Positions 1-7,333 of a stretch of 43,524 nucleotides of DNA are shown here, piece by piece. The notes beneath the pieces are model-generated. The model saw only the letters and a program-made list of their open reading frames with translations, was not told where the DNA came from and made no database searches. Source of the stretch: Candidatus Saccharimonadota bacterium (GTDB lineage Bacteria; Patescibacteriota; Saccharimonadia; Saccharimonadales; UBA4665). The DNA lies in contig JAGQNT010000041.1 of the NCBI GenBank assembly GCA_020427965.1, forward strand, positions 1 to 43,524, in the 5' to 3' direction. The first letter of the stretch is position 1; each line of letters begins with the position of its first letter. The position numbers were made by a program, and so were the translations under genes.

Positions 1-281
1 GGGGTGTGGGTTGGCTATTACTGCCATACGACCATCCTTTGTTTAGTGAGGTTAAAGCGGGCGTATGCGGGCTCTTTTCGGGCTCCCTGTCCCTACCCTG
101 TTTGGTACATCTCGCTACATACTACTGTACGCCCAAAAAATGTGTCCGGGAAGAGCTTGTGTCGAATATCACAAACCTCTGTGAATAAGAAAATACTCAC
201 TACAGTCGTAGTGAGTAGATAGTTCGGAGAGCCGAAGAAATACCAGACACTCGGACGTTTCCACCGGTTTCCTTCACCGAC
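1..281. other. Intergenic region without a recognised gene
   Basis: I see no convincing coding region here. Overlapping short frames lack ribosome binding sites. The only clear structure is the hairpin at 194-217 (listed separately). I looked for RNase P RNA, tmRNA and SRP RNA signatures on both strands and did not recognise any. Confidence 0.4.
188..217 (-). terminator. Rho-independent-like terminator, minus strand
   Basis: A perfect 10-bp stem (194-203 with 208-217) and 4-nt loop are followed on the minus strand by a TATTTTC tract. It lies downstream of the possible 17-codon gene at 282-335 and of tRNA-Ser, so it could end a minus-strand transcript. Confidence 0.5.
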
Positions 282-335
282 CTAGCGTTCGTTGTCGCTG
301 AGGGTCGGGTCCAGGAAGATGTCTTCTATGGTCAT
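282..335 (-). CDS. Possible 17-residue peptide gene
   Basis: A minus-strand ATG at 335 opens a 17-codon frame (MTIEDIFLDPTLSDNER) ending in TAG. It is preceded by an AAGGAGGAG Shine-Dalgarno about 15 nt upstream, rather far. A CTGACG/TACACT promoter-like pair with 16-nt spacing lies further upstream, and a hairpin terminator follows. Codons are mostly C-ending, as in the two GC-rich orphan genes at 12463 and 21573. Such a short frame can arise by chance. I do not recognise the peptide, and it could instead be part of a small RNA. Confidence 0.25.
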   Translation of the reverse strand: MTIEDIFLDPTLSDNER

Positions 336-441
336 CGGTTGCACCTTATGGCTCCTCCTTACAACCCCTAGTGTAAACAGTTGTGCTTAGGCGTCAGCGA
401 GATATTTCACACGGTGAAATACTTTTTGTGCACAGTTACTT

Positions 442-531
442 TGGCGGAGAGAGAGGGATTCGAACCCTCGGTACCGTTGCCGGCACACTTGTTTTCGAGA
501 CAAGCCAGTTCAACCACTCCTGCACCTCTCC
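442..531 (-). tRNA. tRNA-Ser (anticodon CGA)
   Basis: Minus-strand cloverleaf of 90 nt including an encoded CCA. It has a 7-bp acceptor stem (GGAGAGG with TCTCTCC), the anticodon loop CTCGAAA giving CGA (serine UCG), a long class II variable arm and a GTTCGAATC T-loop. Length and variable arm fit serine. Confidence 0.93.
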
Positions 532-654
532 AGTACGTGATCGATACCGGCCTATTCTAACAGATAATCACCTCTAGTATAAAACAGTCTAATATGCTAC
601 ACTGACCTCTGTTGCATTTCCACTTACGTAGTTTATGCGAAAGGGAAAAAGAGT

Positions 655-730
655 AGGAGCGGTTCGGCATTAGTCGAATGCGGGTTTCCCGCAAGCTCCG
701 TTGAGAAAAAACCGCGAGGTTTTGTCTCAA
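655..730 (+). other. Structured intergenic segment upstream of tRNA-Arg
   Basis: GGAGC and GCTCC could close an outer stem around two hairpins (one near 669-680, and GCGGG-TTT-CCCGC at 680-692). A second hairpin of TTGAGA...TCTCAA with AAAACC-GCGA-GGTTTT at 701-730 follows. No family recognised; it could be a small RNA, a terminator or tRNA leader structure. Only folding is visible. Confidence 0.3.
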
Positions 731-736
731 TACCAA

Positions 737-772
737 GCACCCGTAGCTCAGCTGGCAACGGCGGAGCCGAAA
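737..772 (+). pseudogene. tRNA-Arg remnant
   Basis: Nineteen bases identical to the 5' end of the intact tRNA-Arg at 854 (acceptor strand and D-arm) are followed, after a deletion, by GCGGAGCC-AAAG-like sequence matching the anticodon 3' side. The T-arm and 3' acceptor strand are missing, so this is a broken duplicate. Confidence 0.65.
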
Positions 773-853
773 GATAGAGATAGCGTGTACGCTCTATCCA
801 AGAAGGGTCACACGATTTAAATCGTACACAGTGCCTTATTTGCAAAATATTTT

Positions 854-930
854 GCACCCGTAGCTCAGCTGGATAGAGCGTTGGCTTGCGGAGCCAAAGG
901 TCGTAGGTTCGAATCCTGCCGGGTGTACCA
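854..930 (+). tRNA. tRNA-Arg (anticodon GCG)
   Basis: Cloverleaf of 77 nt with an encoded CCA. The acceptor GCACCCG pairs with CGGGTGT, the anticodon stem TTGGC/GCCAA encloses loop TTGCGGA, and the T-loop is GTTCGAATC. Anticodon GCG reads arginine CGC (and CGU by wobble). Most bacteria use an A34 (inosine) tRNA here, so G34 is less usual. An intrinsic terminator follows directly. Confidence 0.9.
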
Positions 931-937
931 AAAAGAG

Positions 938-966
938 AGCCCCTCAACTGAGGGGTTTTCTTTTTG
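938..966 (+). terminator. Terminator of tRNA-Arg
   Basis: CCCCT and AGGGG pair around a 6-nt loop and are followed by TTTTCTTTTT. It sits 9 nt after the tRNA CCA. Confidence 0.85.
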
Positions 967-969
967 GTT

Positions 970-1004
970 GCATGCGACAGCATGCGAGAACCTACGAAGT
1001 AGGT
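970..1004 (+). repeat. Short palindromic element, copy 1
   Basis: Two adjacent hairpins: GCATGC-GACA-GCATGC (970-985) and ACCTAC-GAA-GTAGGT (990-1004), followed by a GAGCGAGGA purine tract. The layout (purine-rich GAGCGA tract, 5-6 bp hairpin, GCGGTG/GAGCA tract) resembles the segments in tsaD (15108-15123) and upstream of the FMN reductase (33709-33724), with different stem sequences. Confidence 0.4.
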
Positions 1005-1073
1005 GCGGTGGAGCGAGGACGCGCGCAGGTGCTTGCACTGAGCACGCCGCAGCGGAAAAGGATGAAGTCCGCT

Positions 1074-1128
1074 ATCCTGCCGGGTGTACCAAAACGAGAG
1101 CCCCAGCTTGTCTGGGGTTTTTGTTTTG
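1074..1128 (+). repeat. Duplicate of tRNA-Arg 3' end plus terminator
   Basis: ATCCTGCCGGGTGTACCAAAA repeats 913-933 (the tRNA-Arg 3' end with CCA) and is followed by a second terminator, CCCCAG-CTTGT-CTGGGG plus T-tract, at the same distance as after the real tRNA. It is a direct repeat of about 60 nt with its hairpin changed in sequence but not in pairing. It is either a tandem-tRNA deletion scar or an attachment-site-like remnant. No tRNA body precedes it. Confidence 0.65.
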
Positions 1129-1156
1129 GCTGCATTGAACTTCGTAACGGGTACCG

Positions 1157-1720
1157 TTATCCTAAATGCTCAATCAACTCTTTCTTGAGTTGTTGTAAGT
1201 TCGCAAAAACAATGCCGTGGATTCCGAGGGTCCGTGCTGCAGCAACGTTCCTCGGATTGTCATCAATAAATATACATTCTTGTGGGTTAACGCTAAGTTT
1301 TTTCATGATGTGTTTGAAAATCTCTGGCTCAGGTTTTATCAACTTCACTTCACTCGAAATAACAATTTCGTGGAAATGCTTTTCCAACTCATGCATCGCT
1401 AACTCATTACGCAGATAGTCTGACGAAGAGTTCGACAGTAAGGCTATTTTATATGATGTACCTAGCTCTTCAACATACTGTACTAGTTCTGTATTAAGTT
1501 CGATATCTGCTTCCATCTCACGTTCTACTTGTGCGGCTGTCTCGCCTGAGGCTTCAGCTATGGCCTGGAAGAATTCCTGGTCAGAGAACTCCCCACGGTC
1601 ATGGCGTTCACTGGCTTCTAAGAAGGGCCCGGTGCGTTCGTAGCCGTGGTCTTTAAGCCACCGGTTATAGCCATCAGCACGAAACACATCGAAGTAGTCA
1701 AAGATGAGTGCTTTTATCAT
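1157..1720 (-). CDS. HAD superfamily hydrolase (subfamily IA-like)
   Basis: A 187-residue protein with the HAD motifs in order: motif I LIFDYFDVF (nucleophile D8), an alpha-helical cap around residues 15-85, motif II LLSNSS near 95, motif III Lys in KLIKPEPEIF near 130, and motif IV FIDDNPRN near 152. HAD-IA members are phosphatases or dehalogenases of small substrates; the substrate cannot be told. Upstream on the minus strand TATACT (1727-1732) ends 6 nt before ATG with no Shine-Dalgarno, so the mRNA is probably leaderless. Confidence 0.85.
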   Translation of the reverse strand: MIKALIFDYFDVFRADGYNRWLKDHGYERTGPFLEASERHDRGEFSDQEFFQAIAEASGETAAQVEREMEADIELNTELVQYVEELGTSYKIALLSNSSSDYLRNELAMHELEKHFHEIVISSEVKLIKPEPEIFKHIMKKLSVNPQECIFIDDNPRNVAAARTLGIHGIVFANLQQLKKELIEHLG

Positions 1721-1846
1721 GAGAACAGTATACTCATTTACTATTGGCTCTAAAAGTCCGGCAGTGCCTAGTAATATTCAGTGGTACTCCTATCTAAAGT
1801 TGGTTTGCGTTCCTGGTAGACTATACATATAACTTTAGGAGGTCTT

Positions 1847-2257
1847 ATGCAACGAGAAATTAATGTTCCTGCGTACCTAAAAGCCGGTAAGGTCGTCGGT
1901 TATGCGATGTATATCTGGGTCGTCTTCGGCATTATTGTCCTGGGTCTACGCGTGTTCTTGCTGGCTTTCTCGGCTAACTCAAGTACGCCATTCGTTGAAT
2001 TTATCTACAATACTTCAGATACTTTCCTGCAGCCGTTCAGGGGCATCTTCCCACTTAAGGAAGTTGGACAAACCGGCTACCTGGACGTCGCAGCTATGTT
2101 TGCAATGATTATTTACGGCCTGCTCGGCTGGGGCTTCTCGTCGCTCACCAGCTATTTTCAAGACAAAATCGACTCCTACAGAGAGGCCGCTCTTCAGATG
2201 CGTCAAGCAAAGTTGCAAGGCGCTAAGCAGCCACGCCCACGCACTACTTCTCGCTAG
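1847..2257 (+). CDS. YggT family membrane protein
   Basis: A 136-residue membrane protein with two main hydrophobic segments (about residues 20-42 and 80-105). Between them is the YggT signature region FIYNTSDTFLQPFRGIFP, followed by an LDVAAMFA segment. The charged C-terminus (residues 106-136, Gln/Arg/Lys-rich) should be cytoplasmic. The family occurs near cell-division and osmotic-stress genes but its role is unsettled. TAGGAGG sits 5 nt before ATG, a strong ribosome binding site. Its 3' end overlaps that of the convergent K+ channel gene by 14 nt. Confidence 0.8.
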   Translation: MQREINVPAYLKAGKVVGYAMYIWVVFGIIVLGLRVFLLAFSANSSTPFVEFIYNTSDTFLQPFRGIFPLKEVGQTGYLDVAAMFAMIIYGLLGWGFSSLTSYFQDKIDSYREAALQMRQAKLQGAKQPRPRTTSR

Positions 2258-2558
2258 ATTCCTTGGTTTGGTTTCGGCTTTGTACTCGAAAGGCCTGACG
2301 TTTCAGAAATTGCGTGACAAAGGCGGATATAATTCCAACGCCAACCAGAATGTAAAACGTCGTAAAGAGCTTGCCAAAGGTAGTCTGTGGTGAGATGTCG
2401 CCGTAGCCAACTGTAGTTAGGGTAATTACACTGAAGTAGTAGGCGTCGACCCAAGGCAGTTTTTCGACAAAATGATATACAATTACCCCTGTTCCAAGGG
2501 TGATGAGCGCGCTGGCCAAAAGAATACGATACGCGTGTCTGTTGAACTCTGCCTGCAT
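2244..2558 (-). CDS. Two-transmembrane potassium channel
   Basis: A 104-residue protein with TM1 at about residues 12-30, a pore helix and the K+ selectivity filter TTVGYGD at 48-54, and TM2 at about 63-85, ending in a short basic tail. This is the minimal Ion_trans_2 (KcsA-like) layout without RCK/TrkA-N or cyclic-nucleotide domains. It should form a tetrameric K+ pore in the membrane. TATACT (minus strand, 2565-2570) lies 6 nt before ATG, suggesting a leaderless mRNA. Confidence 0.88.
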   Translation of the reverse strand: MQAEFNRHAYRILLASALITLGTGVIVYHFVEKLPWVDAYYFSVITLTTVGYGDISPQTTFGKLFTTFYILVGVGIISAFVTQFLKRQAFRVQSRNQTKESSEK

Positions 2559-2638
2559 AGCAGAAGTATAGCAGCACTTCGGTAGCCGGTCACCGTGGGT
2601 GTACTATGAAGGTACTACTTTATCAAAGGAGGTGAGGT

Positions 2639-3034
2639 ATGGCGTATCAAAAACCATAGTCTGGCTGGGTTGGCTGGATTTATTTTGCAAGTGCGATGAT
2701 GATCATTTCTGGTGGTTTCCAGATGATCAGCGGTCTAGTGGCAATTTTTAAAGATAACTTTTATGTTGTGACCGATCGGGCGTTGGTCGCATTCGATATT
2801 ACGACTTGGGGTTGGGTTCACTTTCTGATGGGTTTGATTATTTTCTTGGCTGGCGCTTCCCTGTTAAACGGTGCCGTATGGGCTCGTGTGTTGGCAGTTT
2901 TGCTGGCTTGTGTCAGCCTGTTCGCTAACATGGCCTTCATGCCTGTGTACCCACTATGGGCAACGCTAATCATGGTCGTTGACGCACTGATTCTCTATGC
3001 ACTGCTGGTGCACGGAGACGAGTTGCGACGATAA
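2639..3034 (+). pseudogene. Small four-helix membrane protein interrupted by TAG
   Basis: A strong AAAGGAGG Shine-Dalgarno precedes ATG 2639, but codon 7 is TAG (2657-2659). The frame continues through GWVGWIYFASAMMIISGGFQ to TAA at 3034. The sequence after the stop is that of DUF7144-like four-helix membrane proteins, whose N-terminus normally includes this GW.GW.YFA segment. Restarting at ATG 2696 would delete part of helix 1 and has no ribosome binding site. It is a nonsense mutation, a sequencing error or a readthrough site. The remaining 112 residues look intact, with four hydrophobic segments. Confidence 0.65.
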
Positions 3035-3097
3035 TATCAGCCCAAACACTCCCCGACTGCGTGATTTTTAAGAAGTAGTCTATAATAACGGACAATT

Positions 3098-4183
3098 ATG
3101 CAAGAGACTGTCGCTCGCAAAGAATTTCGCGCTCTGACTATTGCTGTGATCTTGGCCGTGCTACTTGGCGCTTACTTTGTGCGTCATTTCTTTACACCCT
3201 TAGTGCTTGCCGCTATCGCTGCCTATCTGTTTGGCCCTGTCTACAACTGGCTACACAGAAAATTAAAAAGCAAGTCCAAGGCTGCCGGCCTAACATTACT
3301 TGTTTCGTTTCTAGTACTGCTCGTGCCAGTTGTGATCATCCTGTTTCTAACGGTATTACAAATTAGTCATCTGACAGATGTTTTTAAAGGGGCGAGTAAC
3401 ACGGTTGACTTGGGTCGGCTTGGTCAGCAAGTAGTTAGCTCAGTCAATGACCTACTTTCGCACTTCCCTGGCGCCCCGACGCTGTCGGTTGCCGAGATTA
3501 GCGATAAGCTCAATAGCATCATGGTTAATCTAGCCAACGGCTTGTTTAACCTCATTGTTGCATCGGTTGGCAGCATTAGTAGCTTTATTACATCCCTGTT
3601 CATCTATATTTACGCGTTTATCAGTCTACTGACACACAAGCAGTATCTGGTAAACACTATCAAACGACTGAACCCACTTGGCCCAAAACTAACAGAGACA
3701 TATCTGGAAAAAATGGGTCTGATGACAGGCGCCATGGTACGTGGCCAGTTCGTAATTGCCCTGTGTCAGGGACTAGCCGAGGCCTTGTTCTTTTACGCGG
3801 TTGGTATTCATGGCTTCTTTTTCTTCTTGTTTATCCTGTTCTCACTAATGTCAGTCATCCCGTTGGGGGCTGGTATTCTGACCATTCCTTGGGGGATTGG
3901 CATGATTCTTGTGGGCAATATTTGGCAAGGCATTACCGTACTACTCGGTCACTTCTTGGTCGTAACTAATATTGATAATGTGTTGCGTCCAAAGCTTGTC
4001 CCCAAAAACGTTCGCCTAGACCCTGCACTCACATTGGTAGCCGTCTTCTCTGGGCTAGCGGCTTTTGGTTTCCTGGGAATCGTTATTGGTCCGGTTATCA
4101 TGATCGTTATCAAGCTGACTATCGAAGCCTATCTTGAGGCAACCAAAAAGGGTCCGGCCAAGGCCAAACCCCAAGTTGGTTAG
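3098..4183 (+). CDS. AI-2E family transporter (PerM-like)
   Basis: A 361-residue integral membrane protein with the AI-2E family layout: two N-terminal helices (about 12-50), a helix near 65-90, an extracytoplasmic stretch (about 95-150), a further helix and then a dense C-terminal block of helices with GxxxPLGAG-like and DNVLRPKL motifs (about 290-300). Members are export permeases, some for autoinducer-2 and some Na+/H+ antiporters; substrate unknown here. The length is typical. TATAAT (3081-3086) lies 11 nt before ATG, leaving an almost leaderless mRNA with no Shine-Dalgarno. Confidence 0.85.
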   Translation: MQETVARKEFRALTIAVILAVLLGAYFVRHFFTPLVLAAIAAYLFGPVYNWLHRKLKSKSKAAGLTLLVSFLVLLVPVVIILFLTVLQISHLTDVFKGASNTVDLGRLGQQVVSSVNDLLSHFPGAPTLSVAEISDKLNSIMVNLANGLFNLIVASVGSISSFITSLFIYIYAFISLLTHKQYLVNTIKRLNPLGPKLTETYLEKMGLMTGAMVRGQFVIALCQGLAEALFFYAVGIHGFFFFLFILFSLMSVIPLGAGILTIPWGIGMILVGNIWQGITVLLGHFLVVTNIDNVLRPKLVPKNVRLDPALTLVAVFSGLAAFGFLGIVIGPVIMIVIKLTIEAYLEATKKGPAKAKPQVG

Positions 4184-4195
4184 CGCGATTTACAA

Positions 4196-4762
4196 CTAGC
4201 GCTTTCGTCGTGAGCCGCTATCGACCATCTTACGTACATCCATCGACATCGCGATGAGCAGCGGTCCGGTGATCAAAGCGTAGAGGCCCAAGATCCAGAC
4301 GAAAGCCACGCCGGACTTGGCGGGCTGGAACAGCATCAAGATACCAGCTAGCACAGCTGCAACACCGACAATGGCTGTCAGTGTTTTGCCGGTTGAGCTG
4401 TCGTCAGAACTTAGTGAAGCGACAAATTCTGCAACACCACTGATGATGAGCGTGAACCCAATCAGTAGGATTAGTGTCGCAAATGAAACAGCTGGGTGGC
4501 GAAGCAAATACACGCCGACGCCCAGTTGAACAAGCCCAACAACCATTGTTAGGAAGCCGAGCTGATTTTTACCAATACGGCCAACACCGTTTACGATGCG
4601 GATAACTCCATCAACCAATACCCACGCGCTAAAAATGTAGAGTAAGGTTAACAGGGTAATACCCGGCCAGAACACGGCTGCAATTCCAAACAGAACGGCC
4701 GCGATACCACGGAACGTTAATGCCCACCAGTGTGCCTGTAGTTCACTCATTTCTGCATCCAT
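4196..4762 (-). CDS. HdeD/DUF308 family membrane protein
   Basis: A 188-residue protein with six predicted transmembrane segments in three pairs. The opening helices WWALTFRGIAAVLFGIAAVFWPG are characteristic of HdeD, an acid-resistance membrane protein in E. coli. The C-terminus is short and basic. AAAGGAGG 4-5 nt before ATG is a strong ribosome binding site. It follows the 392-residue membrane protein gene with a 43-nt gap in the same direction, so they may form an operon. Confidence 0.82.
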   Translation of the reverse strand: MDAEMSELQAHWWALTFRGIAAVLFGIAAVFWPGITLLTLLYIFSAWVLVDGVIRIVNGVGRIGKNQLGFLTMVVGLVQLGVGVYLLRHPAVSFATLILLIGFTLIISGVAEFVASLSSDDSSTGKTLTAIVGVAAVLAGILMLFQPAKSGVAFVWILGLYALITGPLLIAMSMDVRKMVDSGSRRKR

Positions 4763-4805
4763 GATGTCCTCCTTTGTTATTAGTGAATACCACCCTAGGA
4801 GTTTG

Positions 4806-5984
4806 CTACATAGGCGCGCTCCTTGTTGGTCTGGCCGCGACCAGCATGAGTAGCTCGACGGCGATCATCATTATCAAGCTGACACGAACGAGTCCCTGCC
4901 AGTCGGTGTGTAGGACGAAGGCTGACAAAAACAGACCGACCGCGATGACAGCGCCGGCGCTTTGCGCCAGGTATCTCCGAACCATTTCCCTGCCTTGCTG
5001 CCACTGTATGGCTAGGTTGCTTTGTCGTAGGCCTTGTAGCTGCTTGGTCAGCGTCTTACTTTTGGCGGTAAAACGACGTTGAGTCAGGTATGCTACGAGT
5101 GCAATCGTAGTGCCCGCGATGACTGCGTTGGTTGAGATTGTACGGAAATTGTCGACGAGACTATCGTACACAACACCGATTGCCGGTCGATACGACAAAG
5201 TCTCAATATGATTGAGCACAACTGGTCGCAACGCGTTAACACCAATCAGTTGCAGTAATCCCACGACCGCAGTAACGACGCCAACAATGACGCATAAACG
5301 GCGGCGTGCAGATGACAAAACGAGTGCGCCGAGGAAGCTTGCGATCGCTACCAACCAGAGTGTTGCATTCAGAAAATCAACCATCCGAACGTATCGACCA
5401 ACGCTGCCCATTGACCTCCCTAAACTTACTGAAATACCAATATTGTTTCCCTGTTGCCCGCTATCGGCTTTGCCCAGCAGGCTCCGAATACGCTCTCTAA
5501 CTACTCCAAGTTTTAGTTGTAAGGTGGCTATTTTTTGCCCCGCATCGGTTGTTTCACCACGAGCATTTGCGAGCAAGTGTTGATGAGCTGCCCGGTTAGT
5601 AGCCACCCAGACTGTCTCAAATTGGTCACTTTGGACAAATGTCTTTACCAGGTTTGTCGTTCGTGTCTGTAGTTGACCGGTTAGGGCTGGTGCCAGGAAA
5701 GCTACACGATCTGGCAGCCCGTCACGTATGCGTTGTTCAACTTGGCCGGTATCAAAGGTGTTATTGACAGTGTATTCACTTAAGGCCGTCGCAACCCTGT
5801 CGTTTTGGGGTAATGGGGCAACCAACGTAATCCAGTTGTCAGTAGTCAACAGTTGTCGTTCGGTCCAATGTGCTGCCGTGAAGGCTACCGAACTAACGAT
5901 ACCGAGTATGGCAAGTGCGGCAACAATTAACTGACGCCACCCGAACTTCACGCCATGTTTCGGTTTCTTTGAGCCAGTCGCCAC
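4806..5984 (-). CDS. Multi-helix membrane protein of unknown function
   Basis: A 392-residue protein with a basic N-terminus, one helix at about 17-38, an extracytoplasmic region of about 150 residues beginning TERQLLTTDNWITLVAPLPQ, then five helices near 203-225, 230-255, 283-303, 330-350 and 357-378. Similar layouts occur in actinobacterial integral membrane proteins whose external domain starts with a T.D.yv..v.PL motif; no function is established. The start is GTG after AAGAGGTGA. It probably shares a transcript with the downstream hdeD-like gene. Confidence 0.75.
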   Translation of the reverse strand: MATGSKKPKHGVKFGWRQLIVAALAILGIVSSVAFTAAHWTERQLLTTDNWITLVAPLPQNDRVATALSEYTVNNTFDTGQVEQRIRDGLPDRVAFLAPALTGQLQTRTTNLVKTFVQSDQFETVWVATNRAAHQHLLANARGETTDAGQKIATLQLKLGVVRERIRSLLGKADSGQQGNNIGISVSLGRSMGSVGRYVRMVDFLNATLWLVAIASFLGALVLSSARRRLCVIVGVVTAVVGLLQLIGVNALRPVVLNHIETLSYRPAIGVVYDSLVDNFRTISTNAVIAGTTIALVAYLTQRRFTAKSKTLTKQLQGLRQSNLAIQWQQGREMVRRYLAQSAGAVIAVGLFLSAFVLHTDWQGLVRVSLIMMIAVELLMLVAARPTRSAPM

Positions 5985-6063
5985 GTGCTCACCTCTTATT
6001 AATCTGAGCTAATAATACAACTTTCTGAGAATATAGCCAAGGTGTGGCTAATACAGCCATCCA

Positions 6064-7173
6064 CTAAGTACTTAAACTGAGTAGGTATGCGCCCAACGCA
6101 TTGGCTGCCGCGGTCGTGTTGGCGTGTCCTCCACGCTCGCTAGAGAGTACTTCGATTGGCGCGAGGTTCATAGCACGGCTGGCTGCGGAGAAATTATCGA
6201 TGGCTCGATTATCATCCACAACCTTATCATGATCGGCTGCCACGTAAATCATGCGAGCCGGCGGCTGGATAAACTGACCATATCGCTGCGCCGCCTGCTG
6301 ACGCAGATTGAAGGCCGATAGTATCTGAATTTGACTGACGCACATTTCTGGTGGACTATGGTTGGTCGCCTCATCGATAGCAGATCTGACCATAGTTCGG
6401 AACTGCAGACGTTCGGCCGGATCGGCGTCTTTCAGTGCGTCGTATAGGCCAAAGCCAAATTTACCGATCGTATCACCCTTGTAGCCCAATTTTTTCAGAA
6501 CCATACCAAACGTGGCCAATTCACTCTCGTAGGCATCGGCCAGGTCTGACGGTGACGAATAAGCCACCATGTAATCGATAACAGGTAGCTCTGTTACGCC
6601 GCCGTCGTCTATACCGTCTCTCATTTTTGTCCACGGCAATTTACTGAGGTACACGTGACGCATGCTTTCTAGTGCGATGGCTGTGCCCATGCTAACACCT
6701 ACGAGGGTTAGTTTTGACATCCGGCGCTGCTGAATGTAGTCAGCGATCACGGGTGCCAGCGTCGACGGTGTGAAGCTACGACTAGGGTAACGAATGCCAG
6801 CAACGGCTTGCCTGCCCTCAAGCGCATGAAATAATTGATGAGCGGCGTTATGCGCGTCTTGCTGACCAAAACCCATAAATACGAGTGATTCGGCGCCGCC
6901 CTTTGGTAGACTTTCTGATCCGGCCGCAAGGGCTATAGAAGCTTCTTCTATGGGCCAGCGTGCGTCCTCGTACAAGTTACTTGCCCTGTTGATAGCCCGA
7001 CCAACAGCGCCGAGGCCAACCGTCGCTGCCAACCCGGCCCTGAGGACTGTTCGTCTCGTCACGCCAACGGGGCGGTCGCGCAGTGCTAACTCCTCGGGCA
7101 ACGGGTCACATGCAGCAACAAGGTCTAAGACTTCTGTCGATATACCACTGGAAGATTCTGTGCTGCCACTCAT
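6064..7173 (-). CDS. Putative alpha/beta hydrolase with twin-arginine leader
   Basis: A 369-residue protein. TRRTVLRAGLAATVGLG (residues 39-55) resembles a Tat signal with twin Arg at 40-41; tatA/tatC lie elsewhere in the window. The body carries the nucleophile elbow GVSMG (Ser161) after the LTLVG strand, an acid candidate in VAADHDKVVDD and a C-terminal His in ERGGHANT, the alpha/beta-hydrolase order. Substrate unknown. I chose ATG 7173 (AAAGGCAG just upstream) over the in-frame ATG at 7242, which lacks a site and would bury the leader deeper. A GGAGGAG sequence lies between them without a standard start in reach. Confidence 0.7.
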   Translation of the reverse strand: MSGSTESSSGISTEVLDLVAACDPLPEELALRDRPVGVTRRTVLRAGLAATVGLGAVGRAINRASNLYEDARWPIEEASIALAAGSESLPKGGAESLVFMGFGQQDAHNAAHQLFHALEGRQAVAGIRYPSRSFTPSTLAPVIADYIQQRRMSKLTLVGVSMGTAIALESMRHVYLSKLPWTKMRDGIDDGGVTELPVIDYMVAYSSPSDLADAYESELATFGMVLKKLGYKGDTIGKFGFGLYDALKDADPAERLQFRTMVRSAIDEATNHSPPEMCVSQIQILSAFNLRQQAAQRYGQFIQPPARMIYVAADHDKVVDDNRAIDNFSAASRAMNLAPIEVLSSERGGHANTTAAANALGAYLLSLST

Positions 7174-7333
7174 ATCTGCCTTTTGGTTTGTAACGATTAT
7201 GCTTATTGTGACGCTCCTCCAATCGAAACGCAACAAAAACATTAGTTACTTACATAATAAAATATAAACTACAACAAAGTAAATAAAATGTCAAATACTG
7301 TATGGAATTTGCCTACTGACTTATACTGTTACT

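Noticed and set aside
1-440. tmRNA, RNase P RNA or SRP RNA in the left end
   Set aside because: None of the signature motifs of these RNAs was found on either strand.
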